A stretch of 64,000 nucleotides of DNA, from NCBI RefSeq assembly GCF_004346095.1, contig NZ_SLZV01000003.1, positions 97,242-161,241 on the forward strand, written 5' to 3'. Below the pieces are notes generated by a model that had not been told where the DNA came from, did no database searches, and saw nothing but the letters and a program-made list of their open reading frames with translations. This stretch comes from Faecalimonas umbilicata (GTDB lineage: Bacteria > Bacillota > Clostridia > Lachnospirales > Lachnospiraceae). A program made the position numbers and the translations under genes. How positions within the stretch are numbered: position 1 is the first letter of the stretch; every line of letters starts with the position of its first letter. Below, piece by piece: positions 42,858 through 52,851 of the stretch.

Positions 42858-44348
42858 ATGAACAATCAAAAACATACATTAAAAGAACATTATGGATTAT
42901 TTATCGGAGGACAATGGAGAGACGCTTCAGACAAAGCAGTCTATACAAGTACCAATCCGGCAAACGGAGAAATTCTTGCACAGTGTGCACAGGCAACAAA
43001 AGAAGATGTGGATGCTGCTGTGGCGGCAGCGTGGAAAGCTTTCCCAGAGTGGAAGACACAGACAAAAGAGGCGCGCGCACTTATCTTAGAAAAAATCGCA
43101 GACCGCATTGAAGAGAATAAAGAATGGCTGGCACAGGTAGAAACGATGGACAACGGAAAACCGATCCGTGAAACTTCCACGATCGATATTCCTTATTCCA
43201 TCCGCCATTTCCGCTACTACGCAAGTTTGATCCGCACAGATGAAGGAACCGCCTCTGTTTTAGACGGCAATATGATGAGCCTTGTGCTCCGCGAGCCAAT
43301 CGGTGTCGTCGGACAGATTGTGCCGTGGAATTTCCCATTCCTGATGGCAGCATGGAAGCTCGCTCCTGCAATCGCAGCCGGCGACTGTATCGTATTTAAA
43401 CCTTCTTCTGAGACATCGTTAAGTATGCTTGTATTTACAGAATTGATCCAGGATCTGCTCCCGGCAGGTGTACTAAATCTTATCACTGGTTCTGGTTCAA
43501 AATCAGGTCAGTACCTTCTTGAGCATCCGGGACTTAGCAAGCTTGCTTTCACCGGATCCACAGAGATTGGAAGGGACATTGCTGTTGCCGCTGCCGAAAG
43601 ACTCATCCCGGCTACACTGGAACTGGGCGGAAAAAGTGCTAACATCATCTTTGACGACTGTAACTGGGATGCAGCCATCGATGGCGTACAGCTTGGTATT
43701 CTCTTTAATCAGGGTCAGGTATGCTGTGCCGGATCCCGCGTCTTCGTACACGAATCGATTTACGACCGGTTTGTCTCAGAGCTTGTGACTGCATTCCAGA
43801 AAGTAACTATCGGCGATCCGCTGGATCCTGAGACACAGATGGGATCTCAGATCAGTAAGCGACAGGCGGAGAAAATCTTATCCTGCATCGAATCTGCGAA
43901 ACAGGAAGGGGCAACCATCGCATGCGGCGGCCACTCTTATACCGAACATGGATGTGAGAAAGGAAACTTCATCCAGCCGACATTGATCACAGACGTTACC
44001 AATGATATGCGTGTTGCACAGGAAGAAATCTTCGGACCAGTAGCTGTCGTGATTAAATTTCAGACAGAAGAAGAAGTCATTGCCCTTGCAAATGATTCTG
44101 ACTATGGTCTTGGCGGAGCTGTCTGGACAAAGGATATTCACCGTGCCCTGCGCGTCGCAAGAAGTATTGAAACTGGCCGTATGTGGATCAACACATACAA
44201 TCAGATTCCGGAAGGTGCTCCATTTGGAGGCTACAAACAATCCGGCATCGGTCGCGAGAATGACAAGGCAATTCTCGATGCTTACAGCCAGCAAAAGAAT
44301 ATTATGATCAATCTAAACGACAGCCCAAGCGGATTTTATCCGGCATAA
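42858..44348 (+). CDS. NAD(P)-dependent aldehyde dehydrogenase
   Basis: The start at 42858 (MNNQKHTLKEHYGLFIGGQW) follows TTTTGGAGGTAA; the frame is open for five codons before it. The 496-residue enzyme has all ALDH motifs: VETMDNGKPIRET, QIVPWNFPFLMAAWKLAPAI, the NAD loop KLAFTGSTEIG, catalytic Glu in TLELGGKSANIIF and catalytic Cys in FNQGQVCCAGSRVF. It resembles betaine-aldehyde / gamma-aminobutyraldehyde / indole-aldehyde-type enzymes. Divergence from the MocR gene suggests a role in amine-derived aldehyde oxidation; substrate not determined. Confidence 0.93.
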   Translation: MNNQKHTLKEHYGLFIGGQWRDASDKAVYTSTNPANGEILAQCAQATKEDVDAAVAAAWKAFPEWKTQTKEARALILEKIADRIEENKEWLAQVETMDNGKPIRETSTIDIPYSIRHFRYYASLIRTDEGTASVLDGNMMSLVLREPIGVVGQIVPWNFPFLMAAWKLAPAIAAGDCIVFKPSSETSLSMLVFTELIQDLLPAGVLNLITGSGSKSGQYLLEHPGLSKLAFTGSTEIGRDIAVAAAERLIPATLELGGKSANIIFDDCNWDAAIDGVQLGILFNQGQVCCAGSRVFVHESIYDRFVSELVTAFQKVTIGDPLDPETQMGSQISKRQAEKILSCIESAKQEGATIACGGHSYTEHGCEKGNFIQPTLITDVTNDMRVAQEEIFGPVAVVIKFQTEEEVIALANDSDYGLGGAVWTKDIHRALRVARSIETGRMWINTYNQIPEGAPFGGYKQSGIGRENDKAILDAYSQQKNIMINLNDSPSGFYPA

Positions 44349-44400
44349 TATGGGGATGATAGTTCCCTCCTTAAAATAATTGATAAAACTTCTCATTCCC

Positions 44401-44451
44401 AAAAAGCGACAGAAGGATACACCTGACCTGTGTATCTCCCTGCCGCTTTTT
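44401..44451. terminator. Bidirectional terminator between aldehyde dehydrogenase and GH3 genes
   Basis: AAAAAGCG...CAG and CTG.CGCTTTTT arms (44401-44412, 44440-44451) enclose a second stem GATACAC/GTGTATC, with A/T tracts on both sides. The genes converge here. Confidence 0.8.
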
Positions 44452-44469
44452 ACTTTTTCTATGATGGAA

Positions 44470-46824
44470 CTAATAGCTCAAACCAAATCCTGACCGATAG
44501 TAATTACCATCTTCATCGCAGTATGCGTAACTTCCGCCCTTCACGTTCGCCAAAATCTCCGGATCGATATATGCATCTTTGTCATATCCCGGAACATCAT
44601 TTGGAGAAACACATACTTCCCGCATAACGCCATCCAGTTCCTTTTCTTCGATGCGGATCACCTCTGGAGAAGATACCATTGTCAGGCTCATCTTTCCAGT
44701 TGGATTGTACGCTCCGGAGAGAACATCCATCTGTGCTCCCAGCGCATTCTCCATCGCCACCGGACTGACCGTATACTGGAACGTGAGTCCGTCAACATAT
44801 GGTTCTAACTTATCAAGGATCCACGGATTACATACTACGCAGGTGGCAATTACTTTTCCTCCATTTTGATGAACCATTTCTGCAAGCTTCGGAATCTCTG
44901 ATACCCCTTTCAATGTCGTGATCGGAACCATCTTTCCAGTTTTCTTCTGGCTTTGGTTGACTTCCCTTTCCTCAAACAATTCTTCATCTACCATCTCGAT
45001 CACCGGCATTGCATACTGGCGAAAGACCATTCCGTTGCTGATCGGCCACACGTGCAGATATGCATAATCAGCTTCTTTTGGATCATCTACCACGCAGAAT
45101 CCTCTCTCTGTGAACAACTCCTTCAGTCGCGCTGCAAATGCTTCTTCATCTCCCTTTCCTCCTACGGCAGCGCCCATGGCCTGCGCAAGAGCTGCTCCCG
45201 GATCCACTCCTTTGAAGCATGCAATGTAAACTTTTTTGCCTTGTTCCATCGGAAGTACGTTTGCATGATTTTTTGCCAGAACGACCGCCTTCTGATTCGC
45301 CTTATATGCCGCCTGTTTCGCATCGTGCAGATTCTCCTCCCGAACCTTGTCTGCATGATCCGGATCCAGATATGGATTGTCCACCCGTCCTACGCGGAAC
45401 AGACTAAGTAATCTGTGATAATTAGCGCGATCTAACTCTTCTTTTGCCAGATAGCCTTCTTCCACTGCCTTTACGATATTTTCAGAATCTGAATTTCCTC
45501 CGATTACATCTGTCCCCGCAGAAATCGCCTTCGCATACCGCTGCGGTACTGTAAGTTCTTCCACCCCGTATGTTTGTACCGTCGTAATTCCTGAATCTGA
45601 GTTTACATACCCTTCAAATCCCATTGTCTCGCGGGCAAGATCTGTGATCAGTTCTTTGCTGTAAGTAGAACCAACCGTCTCACGCGAAGTCAGTCTTCCG
45701 CGATAATACTGCTCTTTGCTGCGGCTATCTGCACAGATTCTGGAATAATCCGGCATGATTGCCGATGCTTTCAGATCAAAAGCAGCCTGAAATGGCGGCA
45801 GGTGATATTTTTCCATCGATCCCTCCGTCGGATAAAGTCTCCACTGACCGATCGGCATATGTGGCTCAAATCCATTCTCTGCCGGCCCATCTCCCGGGAA
45901 ATGCTTCACCGTGATCACGACAGACCCTTCGTTGAGGCCATCTTCTCCGTTCTGATATCCACGAACCAATTCTTTGATGATTCCGCAAGTGATATCCGTA
46001 CGTTCCCCGTATGTCCCACTATTGCGAGGCCATCTTGGATCTGTCGCCACATCTACCTGAGGACCATACATAATATTTTGCCCTGCTGCCTTCATCATCT
46101 TGCGATCCGTATCCGCCATCTCATATACAAGATCAAAATTACCATCTCCCATCACGGCTGCACCGATTCCGAGGAAATCCGGATAACCGATGTTGATTGG
46201 ATTCGTATGCAGCGAATACGGAATCGCCACGCCATCCTGACATGCCTCATACTCCAGCATCTGTGTCCCTAAATTGTGGTAAAGTGCACTCATACCCGCT
46301 TCTGCGCGCATATCGCCCCTGTACACTCCGCCCGTCAGTTTCCGTTCCAGTACGTCGGCATCACTGACATTCATCGTGACACCAGGAAGAAACGAAGGTC
46401 CCTCTTTCTCTTCTGGATCAAACCGCTTGAAAATCTTCGATGGGATGATCTCTCCCTTATCATCTTTTGCCTCCTCGCGCGTCATCACCATCGGGGAATT
46501 CCACAGTGTATTCAGCACCAGACCTGCCTGCTGATCTAACCGCAAGTGCGCAACCATATCTTTGGCGCGTGTCTCATGATCCAGTCTCCAATCCTTGTAC
46601 GGTGACAGTTCTCCAGAATTGTCCATATCTTTAAAAAACAATCCATCCTTCACAATCACCCCACATGTCGTCACACCGATTGTCGGTCCGTTTTCGTTTT
46701 CAAAAAATACTGGTTCCAGGTAAACATCATTGATCTGTTCTCCCTCTTCCAGCTGATATGGTGCAGGAATATACCCATCTTTCATTTCCTGTATTTCCTC
46801 TGCCGCTAATTTTCTTTTTATCAT
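44470..46824 (-). CDS. Glycoside hydrolase family 3 (beta-glucosidase-like)
   Basis: The start at 46824 is preferred to 46830 because GGAG is nine bases upstream. The 784-residue enzyme has the GH3 N-domain with SALYHNLGTQMLEYEACQDG, VITVKHFPGDGPAENGFEPH and the nucleophile region GFEGYVNSDSGITTVQTYGV, and a C-domain with AVVLAKNHANVLPMEQGKKV. There is no signal peptide, so it acts inside the cell. GH3 enzymes of this layout cleave beta-glucosides or beta-xylosides; the exact substrate is unknown. Confidence 0.9.
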   Translation of the reverse strand: MIKRKLAAEEIQEMKDGYIPAPYQLEEGEQINDVYLEPVFFENENGPTIGVTTCGVIVKDGLFFKDMDNSGELSPYKDWRLDHETRAKDMVAHLRLDQQAGLVLNTLWNSPMVMTREEAKDDKGEIIPSKIFKRFDPEEKEGPSFLPGVTMNVSDADVLERKLTGGVYRGDMRAEAGMSALYHNLGTQMLEYEACQDGVAIPYSLHTNPINIGYPDFLGIGAAVMGDGNFDLVYEMADTDRKMMKAAGQNIMYGPQVDVATDPRWPRNSGTYGERTDITCGIIKELVRGYQNGEDGLNEGSVVITVKHFPGDGPAENGFEPHMPIGQWRLYPTEGSMEKYHLPPFQAAFDLKASAIMPDYSRICADSRSKEQYYRGRLTSRETVGSTYSKELITDLARETMGFEGYVNSDSGITTVQTYGVEELTVPQRYAKAISAGTDVIGGNSDSENIVKAVEEGYLAKEELDRANYHRLLSLFRVGRVDNPYLDPDHADKVREENLHDAKQAAYKANQKAVVLAKNHANVLPMEQGKKVYIACFKGVDPGAALAQAMGAAVGGKGDEEAFAARLKELFTERGFCVVDDPKEADYAYLHVWPISNGMVFRQYAMPVIEMVDEELFEEREVNQSQKKTGKMVPITTLKGVSEIPKLAEMVHQNGGKVIATCVVCNPWILDKLEPYVDGLTFQYTVSPVAMENALGAQMDVLSGAYNPTGKMSLTMVSSPEVIRIEEKELDGVMREVCVSPNDVPGYDKDAYIDPEILANVKGGSYAYCDEDGNYYRSGFGLSY

Positions 46825-46905
46825 CCGCATGTTCTCCTTATCTATTTCTGCTAATTATTAATACAGAACTCTTTCATGATTATACCATAGCCTTTGCACA
46901 AAAAT

Positions 46906-47058
46906 CTAGGGATCTTTTCGTCTCGGCGAAGGCTCATATCCCGCCTGGCGCAAAGCTGCCGCATTCAATCGCGCTTCCACCTGTTTCTGCTCTTCTTTAC
47001 TTAACTGTTCCAAGTCGATCTCTTTATCATCCATCACAAGGATCTGTCTTACTTTCAC
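46906..47058 (-). CDS. Small protein divergent from the serine recombinase
   Basis: A GTG start at 47058 (VKVRQILVMDDKEIDLEQLS) with GGGGAGAG upstream gives 50 residues; a longer in-frame version reaches 47103. The sequence is charged and helical with a KEEQKQVEARLNAAALRQAG stretch and a basic tail. Small proteins of this look often sit beside serine recombinases in Clostridia, but I know no function. It may help control excision. Confidence 0.5.
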   Translation of the reverse strand: MKVRQILVMDDKEIDLEQLSKEEQKQVEARLNAAALRQAGYEPSPRRKDP

Positions 47059-47180
47059 TTTTCTTTTCTCTCCCCGCGTTTCTTTCCAAAAGATATGCAG
47101 CACAGCCTGTCCCGCATGCGAGGTTGTCTGTTATTTTTCTCTCTTTTTGCATATATAATCAAGAGAAGGAGTGATTGCAC

Positions 47181-48665
47181 ATGAAAATCGGCGCATTATA
47201 TGTCCGTGTCAGCACACATAATCAGGATGAATTATCTCCCCATGCACAAATCCGGCTCGGGAAAGAATTTGCCCAAAAAAATAATATCACCATCCCGGAA
47301 GAATACATCTTTATGGAAAGCATCTCCGGAAGAAAAGCAGAAAAACGCTATGATTTCCAGCGGATGATTGGTCTTGCCAAGACAAAGCCTCGTCCCTTTT
47401 CTGTCATCATCGTCTGGAAGTATAGTCGTTTTGCCCGCAATCAGGAAGAATCCATCGTCTATAAATCATTGCTTCGCAGACAGTGCGGGATTGATGTCCT
47501 AAGTGTCTCTGAACCACTGGTAGACGGTCCTTTCGGCTCTCTGATTGAACGGATCATCGAGTGGATGGATGAATACTATTCCATCCGTCTCTCGGATGAA
47601 GTGAAGCGAGGAATGACCGAAAAAGCACTGCGCGGCGGATATCAGGCACGACCACCACTCGGGTATAAGATTACCGAGCGTGGAAAACCTCCGGTGATTG
47701 TCCCAGAGGAAGCTGCCATCATCCGGATCATCTTTCAGAAGTATGTGGAAGAATGTTGTGGATGCTTTGAAATTGCAAGATTTTTGAATCAACTCGGGTA
47801 TAGAACTTCCCGGAAGGAACCTTTTGAGCGGAGATCGATCGAGTATATCCTGCAAAACCCAACCTACTGCGGCATGATCCGCTGGAATCGGACGACAAGC
47901 GAGACAAATGAAATCAAAGAGGAGAAAGACTGGATCATTGCCAACGGGCAGCACGAAGCGATCATCAGCAAAGAGTTGTTTGACCGCGCCCAGCAGCGCT
48001 TGCATTCTGCCCACATTCCAAAAGGCGCCCGCCCTTCCTCTACTTACCACCACTGGCTTGGTGGGCTCTTAAAATGTCCGGTATGCGGCCGCACTATGAT
48101 CGCCAAAACGATGTATCGGAAATCCAATGGAGAAGCCTATTCCTATTTTGTTTGTTATGGTGTCATCAAGGGAAAATGTGCTGCCAAAAACAGTGTCAGT
48201 TCTCTTCTATTGGAACCCGTTGTCCTTCAAGCATTGCAGGATGTTTTCCACACAAAGGAAATCACTTATATGAAAAGGGAACCGACACGAAAACAAGAAA
48301 TGGTTGATGAGCGAAAACTCTTATCCGAACAGTTAAAGCAACTGGAACAAAAAGAAAAGCGGATCAAGGCAGCCTATCAAAACGGCATTGATACTTTAGA
48401 AGAATACAAAGAAAATAAAGAAATCCTTAGAAATGAGCAGAAACAGCTGGAACTACTTCTCTGCAATTGTCAGCCTTCTTCGCCGGCAAATTTTCCCCAA
48501 AAAGAGCAAGCCTGCCAGAAGCTTCACACCATCTGCGATGTGCTTTTTTCCGAGACCTTTTCAGATTCACAGAAGAACGAGGTGCTCAGAAGTATCATCC
48601 AGAAAATGGTTTATGACAAACCGCAGGATGTCCTTACGATTTACTACCATCTCCCAGATTCGTAA
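47181..48665 (+). CDS. Large serine recombinase
   Basis: The ATG at 47181 follows GAAGGAG; an in-frame TTG six bases upstream is less likely. The 494-residue protein has a resolvase domain with catalytic Ser-11 in ALYVRVSTHNQDE and VWKYSRFARNQEES, the recombinase domain (PPLGYKITERGKPPVIVPEE, NPTYCGMIRWNR), a zinc ribbon (LKCPVCGRTM, CYGVIKGKCAAKN) and a coiled coil (SEQLKQLEQKEKRIKAAYQN). This is the full architecture of phage/skin-element integrases, which recombine attP and attB. It ends two codons before a beheaded gene in the same frame. Confidence 0.93.
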   Translation: MKIGALYVRVSTHNQDELSPHAQIRLGKEFAQKNNITIPEEYIFMESISGRKAEKRYDFQRMIGLAKTKPRPFSVIIVWKYSRFARNQEESIVYKSLLRRQCGIDVLSVSEPLVDGPFGSLIERIIEWMDEYYSIRLSDEVKRGMTEKALRGGYQARPPLGYKITERGKPPVIVPEEAAIIRIIFQKYVEECCGCFEIARFLNQLGYRTSRKEPFERRSIEYILQNPTYCGMIRWNRTTSETNEIKEEKDWIIANGQHEAIISKELFDRAQQRLHSAHIPKGARPSSTYHHWLGGLLKCPVCGRTMIAKTMYRKSNGEAYSYFVCYGVIKGKCAAKNSVSSLLLEPVVLQALQDVFHTKEITYMKREPTRKQEMVDERKLLSEQLKQLEQKEKRIKAAYQNGIDTLEEYKENKEILRNEQKQLELLLCNCQPSSPANFPQKEQACQKLHTICDVLFSETFSDSQKNEVLRSIIQKMVYDKPQDVLTIYYHLPDS

Positions 48666-48671
48666 AATACT

Positions 48672-49103
48672 GTGGCTGCCGGCTTTTCCAGTCGTTTGTA
48701 TGTCGCTTCCATAAGGATGACCCAATGGGGATCGAAAGCGCTCGGAGACCAGGGCTATTCCCCAATCGAAATTCTCCGCTATTATTACGGTGACAATATG
48801 TATATCAATACCGCACAGGAGATTTCCGGCATCCCTTCTTCCTGGCCGGGATATGTGTTAGAAAACGGCTCTTCCGGCAATAAAGTGCGACAGATGCAGG
48901 AGGAATTAAATGTCATTGCAGGTGCTTATCCGGCCATTCCGAAGATCACCGTAGATGGCATCTATGGACCAGCCACCGCTGCATCTGTAAAAAAATTCCA
49001 ATCGGTCTTCGGTCTTCCGGCAACAGGAACCGTAGACTATCGGACATGGTATAAAATCTCTGAGATTTATGTTGGTGTTTCCCGTATCGCAGAACTGGTG
49101 TAG
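48672..49103 (+). pseudogene. 3' fragment of a SpoIID-like / peptidoglycan-binding protein gene
   Basis: The frame starts right after the recombinase stop and carries RMTQWGSKALGDQGYSPIEI, matching the tail of SpoIID/LytB-like domains (QWG...GysyeeIL.yYYG), then a PG_binding_1 domain: LENGSSGNKVRQMQEELNVI, VDGIYGPATAASVKKFQSVF and GLPATGTVDYRTWYKI. Intact relatives carry several hundred residues before this point. The 5' part is missing here, so the gene was probably split by integration of the recombinase-bearing element. A GTG at 48672 could start translation, but no good ribosome-binding site is seen. Confidence 0.75.
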
Positions 49104-49117
49104 CAATAGCAGAACTG

Positions 49118-49145
49118 GTCACGGAATTGTTCTGACTCCGTGATC
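49118..49145 (+). terminator. Weak hairpin between convergent genes
   Basis: GGTCACGGA pairs imperfectly with TCCGTGATC, without a clear T-tract. It may end the fragment transcript or the minus-strand gene that stops at 49144. Confidence 0.3.
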
Positions 49146-49965
49146 AGCTTCGCTTCTCTGCGCGAAGACGCACCCCTTGTCCCATTCCCGGTTCCTTTCC
49201 ATCCAGAACGTATTTCTTTAATGCTCTCTGCAAAGAAGTATGTTCTGGATATTCCTCTTTTTGTTCGCGAATTGCCCCAAACACCCGCTGTTCCGCCTGA
49301 CGGAACGGATAGACAATCCCATAATTTTCAAATAGCCCCATAAATTTTATAATATTGGAATCTTCTCCTAACAGCTCCTTTAATTTCGGGGAAACCAGCC
49401 AGGACTCACAGACAAATGCCTCGAATGTTTCCTGGAAAAAATTCTCTGCCCGCTCGAAGGCGTCCAGGCATGTCTCTATATCTAACCTTCCATCTTCCGG
49501 TATATGTACATTTAAAACTTTTGTTCCTTCCGGTAAGGTATATTTCTCCGTCTCAATCGCTTTCTCCAGACGGATTGGTTCAAACTGAAGTCTGCCAAGC
49601 CGGAAGATCTTTAATTCCAGCGGAAGGCTCAGCCACTCACACTCAGTCAGTCCACAAATACCATACTTTTTTTTGCATTCCTCATTCCAAATCCGGAAAT
49701 CAGAAAACGTATCAAAATAAACCTGGTCAGCAATTTCTTTCTCCTGAAAGGTTTCATATACTTCCACTGCCATGCGGATGTAAAGGACAAGTGCAAACAC
49801 ATGCCAGTTTTCTTCCTCTTTTAAGCGGGCAAAAAACCGCTTTTTGTCTTCTTGAAACGCTCTTTTGTAACTGGTATACACCGTATCCTCTATAGAGAAC
49901 TGTTCTACCTGCTGTATGGATGCTTCATCCATTCCGATCTTTTCACAAAATTCTCGCATTGTCAT
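49144..49965 (-). CDS. Acyltransferase-domain (GNAT_C-like) protein, function unknown
   Basis: A 273-residue soluble protein starting MREFCEKIGMDEASIQQVEQ after GAGGG. HVFALVLYIRMAVEVYETFQ near 60, YFDTFSDFRIWNEECKKKYG near 95, and LPLELKIFRLGRLQFEPIRL near 125 match the NAT_N/GNAT_C family called acyltransferase-domain proteins; VHIPEDGRLDIETCLDAFER near 160 is also typical. The substrate is unknown. It is a single-gene unit with no operon partners, and no catalytic residues can be assigned with confidence. Confidence 0.65.
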   Translation of the reverse strand: MTMREFCEKIGMDEASIQQVEQFSIEDTVYTSYKRAFQEDKKRFFARLKEEENWHVFALVLYIRMAVEVYETFQEKEIADQVYFDTFSDFRIWNEECKKKYGICGLTECEWLSLPLELKIFRLGRLQFEPIRLEKAIETEKYTLPEGTKVLNVHIPEDGRLDIETCLDAFERAENFFQETFEAFVCESWLVSPKLKELLGEDSNIIKFMGLFENYGIVYPFRQAEQRVFGAIREQKEEYPEHTSLQRALKKYVLDGKEPGMGQGVRLRAEKRS

Positions 49966-50073
49966 CTATCTTTCCCTCTCTTTTCCGTATCTATTTTTTG
50001 ATTGCCCCCTCTTCATCCAAATGCTACAATAAATCTGAACTTACAATTTTTATGCGAAAGGGGTGTTTCTTCT

Positions 50074-50568
50074 ATGGAACATGCAGTCCATAACATTTCA
50101 CCGATTTATAACAGTGACTCACAAATATTAATCTTAGGGAGTTTCCCTTCTGTCAAATCCCGGGAAGCACAGTTCTTCTATCATCATCCACAGAATCGCT
50201 TCTGGAAGCTGTTGGCAGCGCTTTCTCATGAGGATGTTCCGGTTACGATTGCAGACAAGAAAGCATTTCTTTTCAGGAACCATATTGCAGTATGGGATGT
50301 CATCGCCTCCTGCGAGATTGAAGGTTCCAGTGACAGCAGTATCCGTAATGTGATCCCAAATGACATCTCCAGAATTCTGCGGGATGCTCCGATCCGGCAG
50401 ATCTACACAAACGGCGGTACTGCCTTTAAGCTTTACGAAAAATACTGTCTGCCTCTCACCAGACAAAAAGCGATCCGGCTCCCTTCTACCAGTCCTGCCA
50501 ATGCGGCATATTCTCTGGAACGACTGATCTTAGAATGGTCTGTATACCTAAAAGAGACATTGGAATAA
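50074..50568 (+). CDS. DNA-deoxyinosine glycosylase (uracil-DNA glycosylase superfamily)
   Basis: The start at 50074 (MEHAVHNISPIYNSDSQILI) follows AAAGGGGTG; the earlier frame extension is not family-like. The 164-residue protein has the UDG-fold motif LGSFPSVKSREAQFFYHHPQ with NRFWKLL, and VWDVIASCEIEGSSDSSI, and ends with RLPSTSPANAAYSLE as motif 2. Family members remove hypoxanthine, and often uracil, from DNA. Length is normal. It converges on the phosphoribosyltransferase gene. Confidence 0.9.
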   Translation: MEHAVHNISPIYNSDSQILILGSFPSVKSREAQFFYHHPQNRFWKLLAALSHEDVPVTIADKKAFLFRNHIAVWDVIASCEIEGSSDSSIRNVIPNDISRILRDAPIRQIYTNGGTAFKLYEKYCLPLTRQKAIRLPSTSPANAAYSLERLILEWSVYLKETLE

Positions 50569-50587
50569 TTAGTTCCAGTGTCTCTTT
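50551..50587. terminator. Terminator overlapping the end of the glycosylase gene
   Basis: AAAGAGACATTGGAA (50551-50565) pairs with TTCCAGTGTCTCTTT (50573-50587), followed by T-rich sequence. The stop codon at 50566-50568 lies in the loop. Confidence 0.85.
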
Positions 50588-50615
50588 TTTCCTCCCAATA
50601 TTCCTCAGCAGATCA

Positions 50616-51260
50616 TCAATCTACCTTAGAGTACCCGTAGCTGTTTACAATTGCTTCCACCGGTCTTCCCTCTTTGCACATCGGACAATCATGAGGAGCA
50701 TATGCCCGGTAATCCGGAACATCGCTGCTCGTAAAAATTGTATTAATCTTCATTCCTGCAATTTTTGTCACAGCGCTGAAAATAGAGCAGATTCCACAGA
50801 CACTGCCTCCATAGTACAGCACGGACTCAATCGCTTTGGAAACGGTCTTCCCTGATGTCACTGAGGCAGCCAGTATCAATACCTGCTGATTTTTGATCAT
50901 CCGCTGCTTGTTATCCCGGAACACGATCTGTCCTGCCTGATGAAATTCCGGCGTGATTACAGAAATATTATTTTTGCTGCTCATGGACATCGTTGTACTG
51001 TCCGACAAAATCTCTGCCAGAAATGTTCCAATTACTTCCGTCTCATCCAGACAGACGATCGTATCGACCATAGTTGTCGTCAAATATTCCTTTGCAAGTT
51101 CTTTCGCCGCTTCGCGGGCATTGTTGTGCCGTGTCTTCACTGTAGACATATCAATATAGGTATTGATGTGTGAATTTCCCGTCGCAAAATGTCCTTGCAG
51201 GATTTTGATACGCGCCTTTGGATTCTTAGATGAACGTAAATCTTTCAACTTTAATTCCAT
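50616..51260 (-). CDS. Orotate-phosphoribosyltransferase-like protein
   Basis: A 214-residue type I PRTase. HINTYIDMSTVKTRHNNARE near residue 33 and VDTIVCLDETEVIGTFLAE near 65 precede the PRPP-binding loop QQVLILAASVTSGKTVSKAI near 130, in which the usual acidic pair has become AA. A cysteine-bearing tail (YAPHDCPMCKEGRPVEAIV) resembles a small zinc knuckle. It is not a standard PyrE of the pyrimidine operon; the changed PRPP loop suggests altered or lost catalysis. No operon partners. Confidence 0.8.
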   Translation of the reverse strand: MELKLKDLRSSKNPKARIKILQGHFATGNSHINTYIDMSTVKTRHNNAREAAKELAKEYLTTTMVDTIVCLDETEVIGTFLAEILSDSTTMSMSSKNNISVITPEFHQAGQIVFRDNKQRMIKNQQVLILAASVTSGKTVSKAIESVLYYGGSVCGICSIFSAVTKIAGMKINTIFTSSDVPDYRAYAPHDCPMCKEGRPVEAIVNSYGYSKVD

Positions 51261-51378
51261 TGTGCTTCCCTCCCAAACACTATTTTGTCAGATTTCTTTT
51301 ATCAATACTCTTATATTAGCACAATTTTTATATTCTTGCATCTAGAACTTTTTTACATTTTACTAAACTGCCGGATTT

Positions 51379-52819
<1,441 letters not shown>

Positions 52820-52851
52820 GCAATTTTTCACTTTGACTTTCCTCTTCGTAT

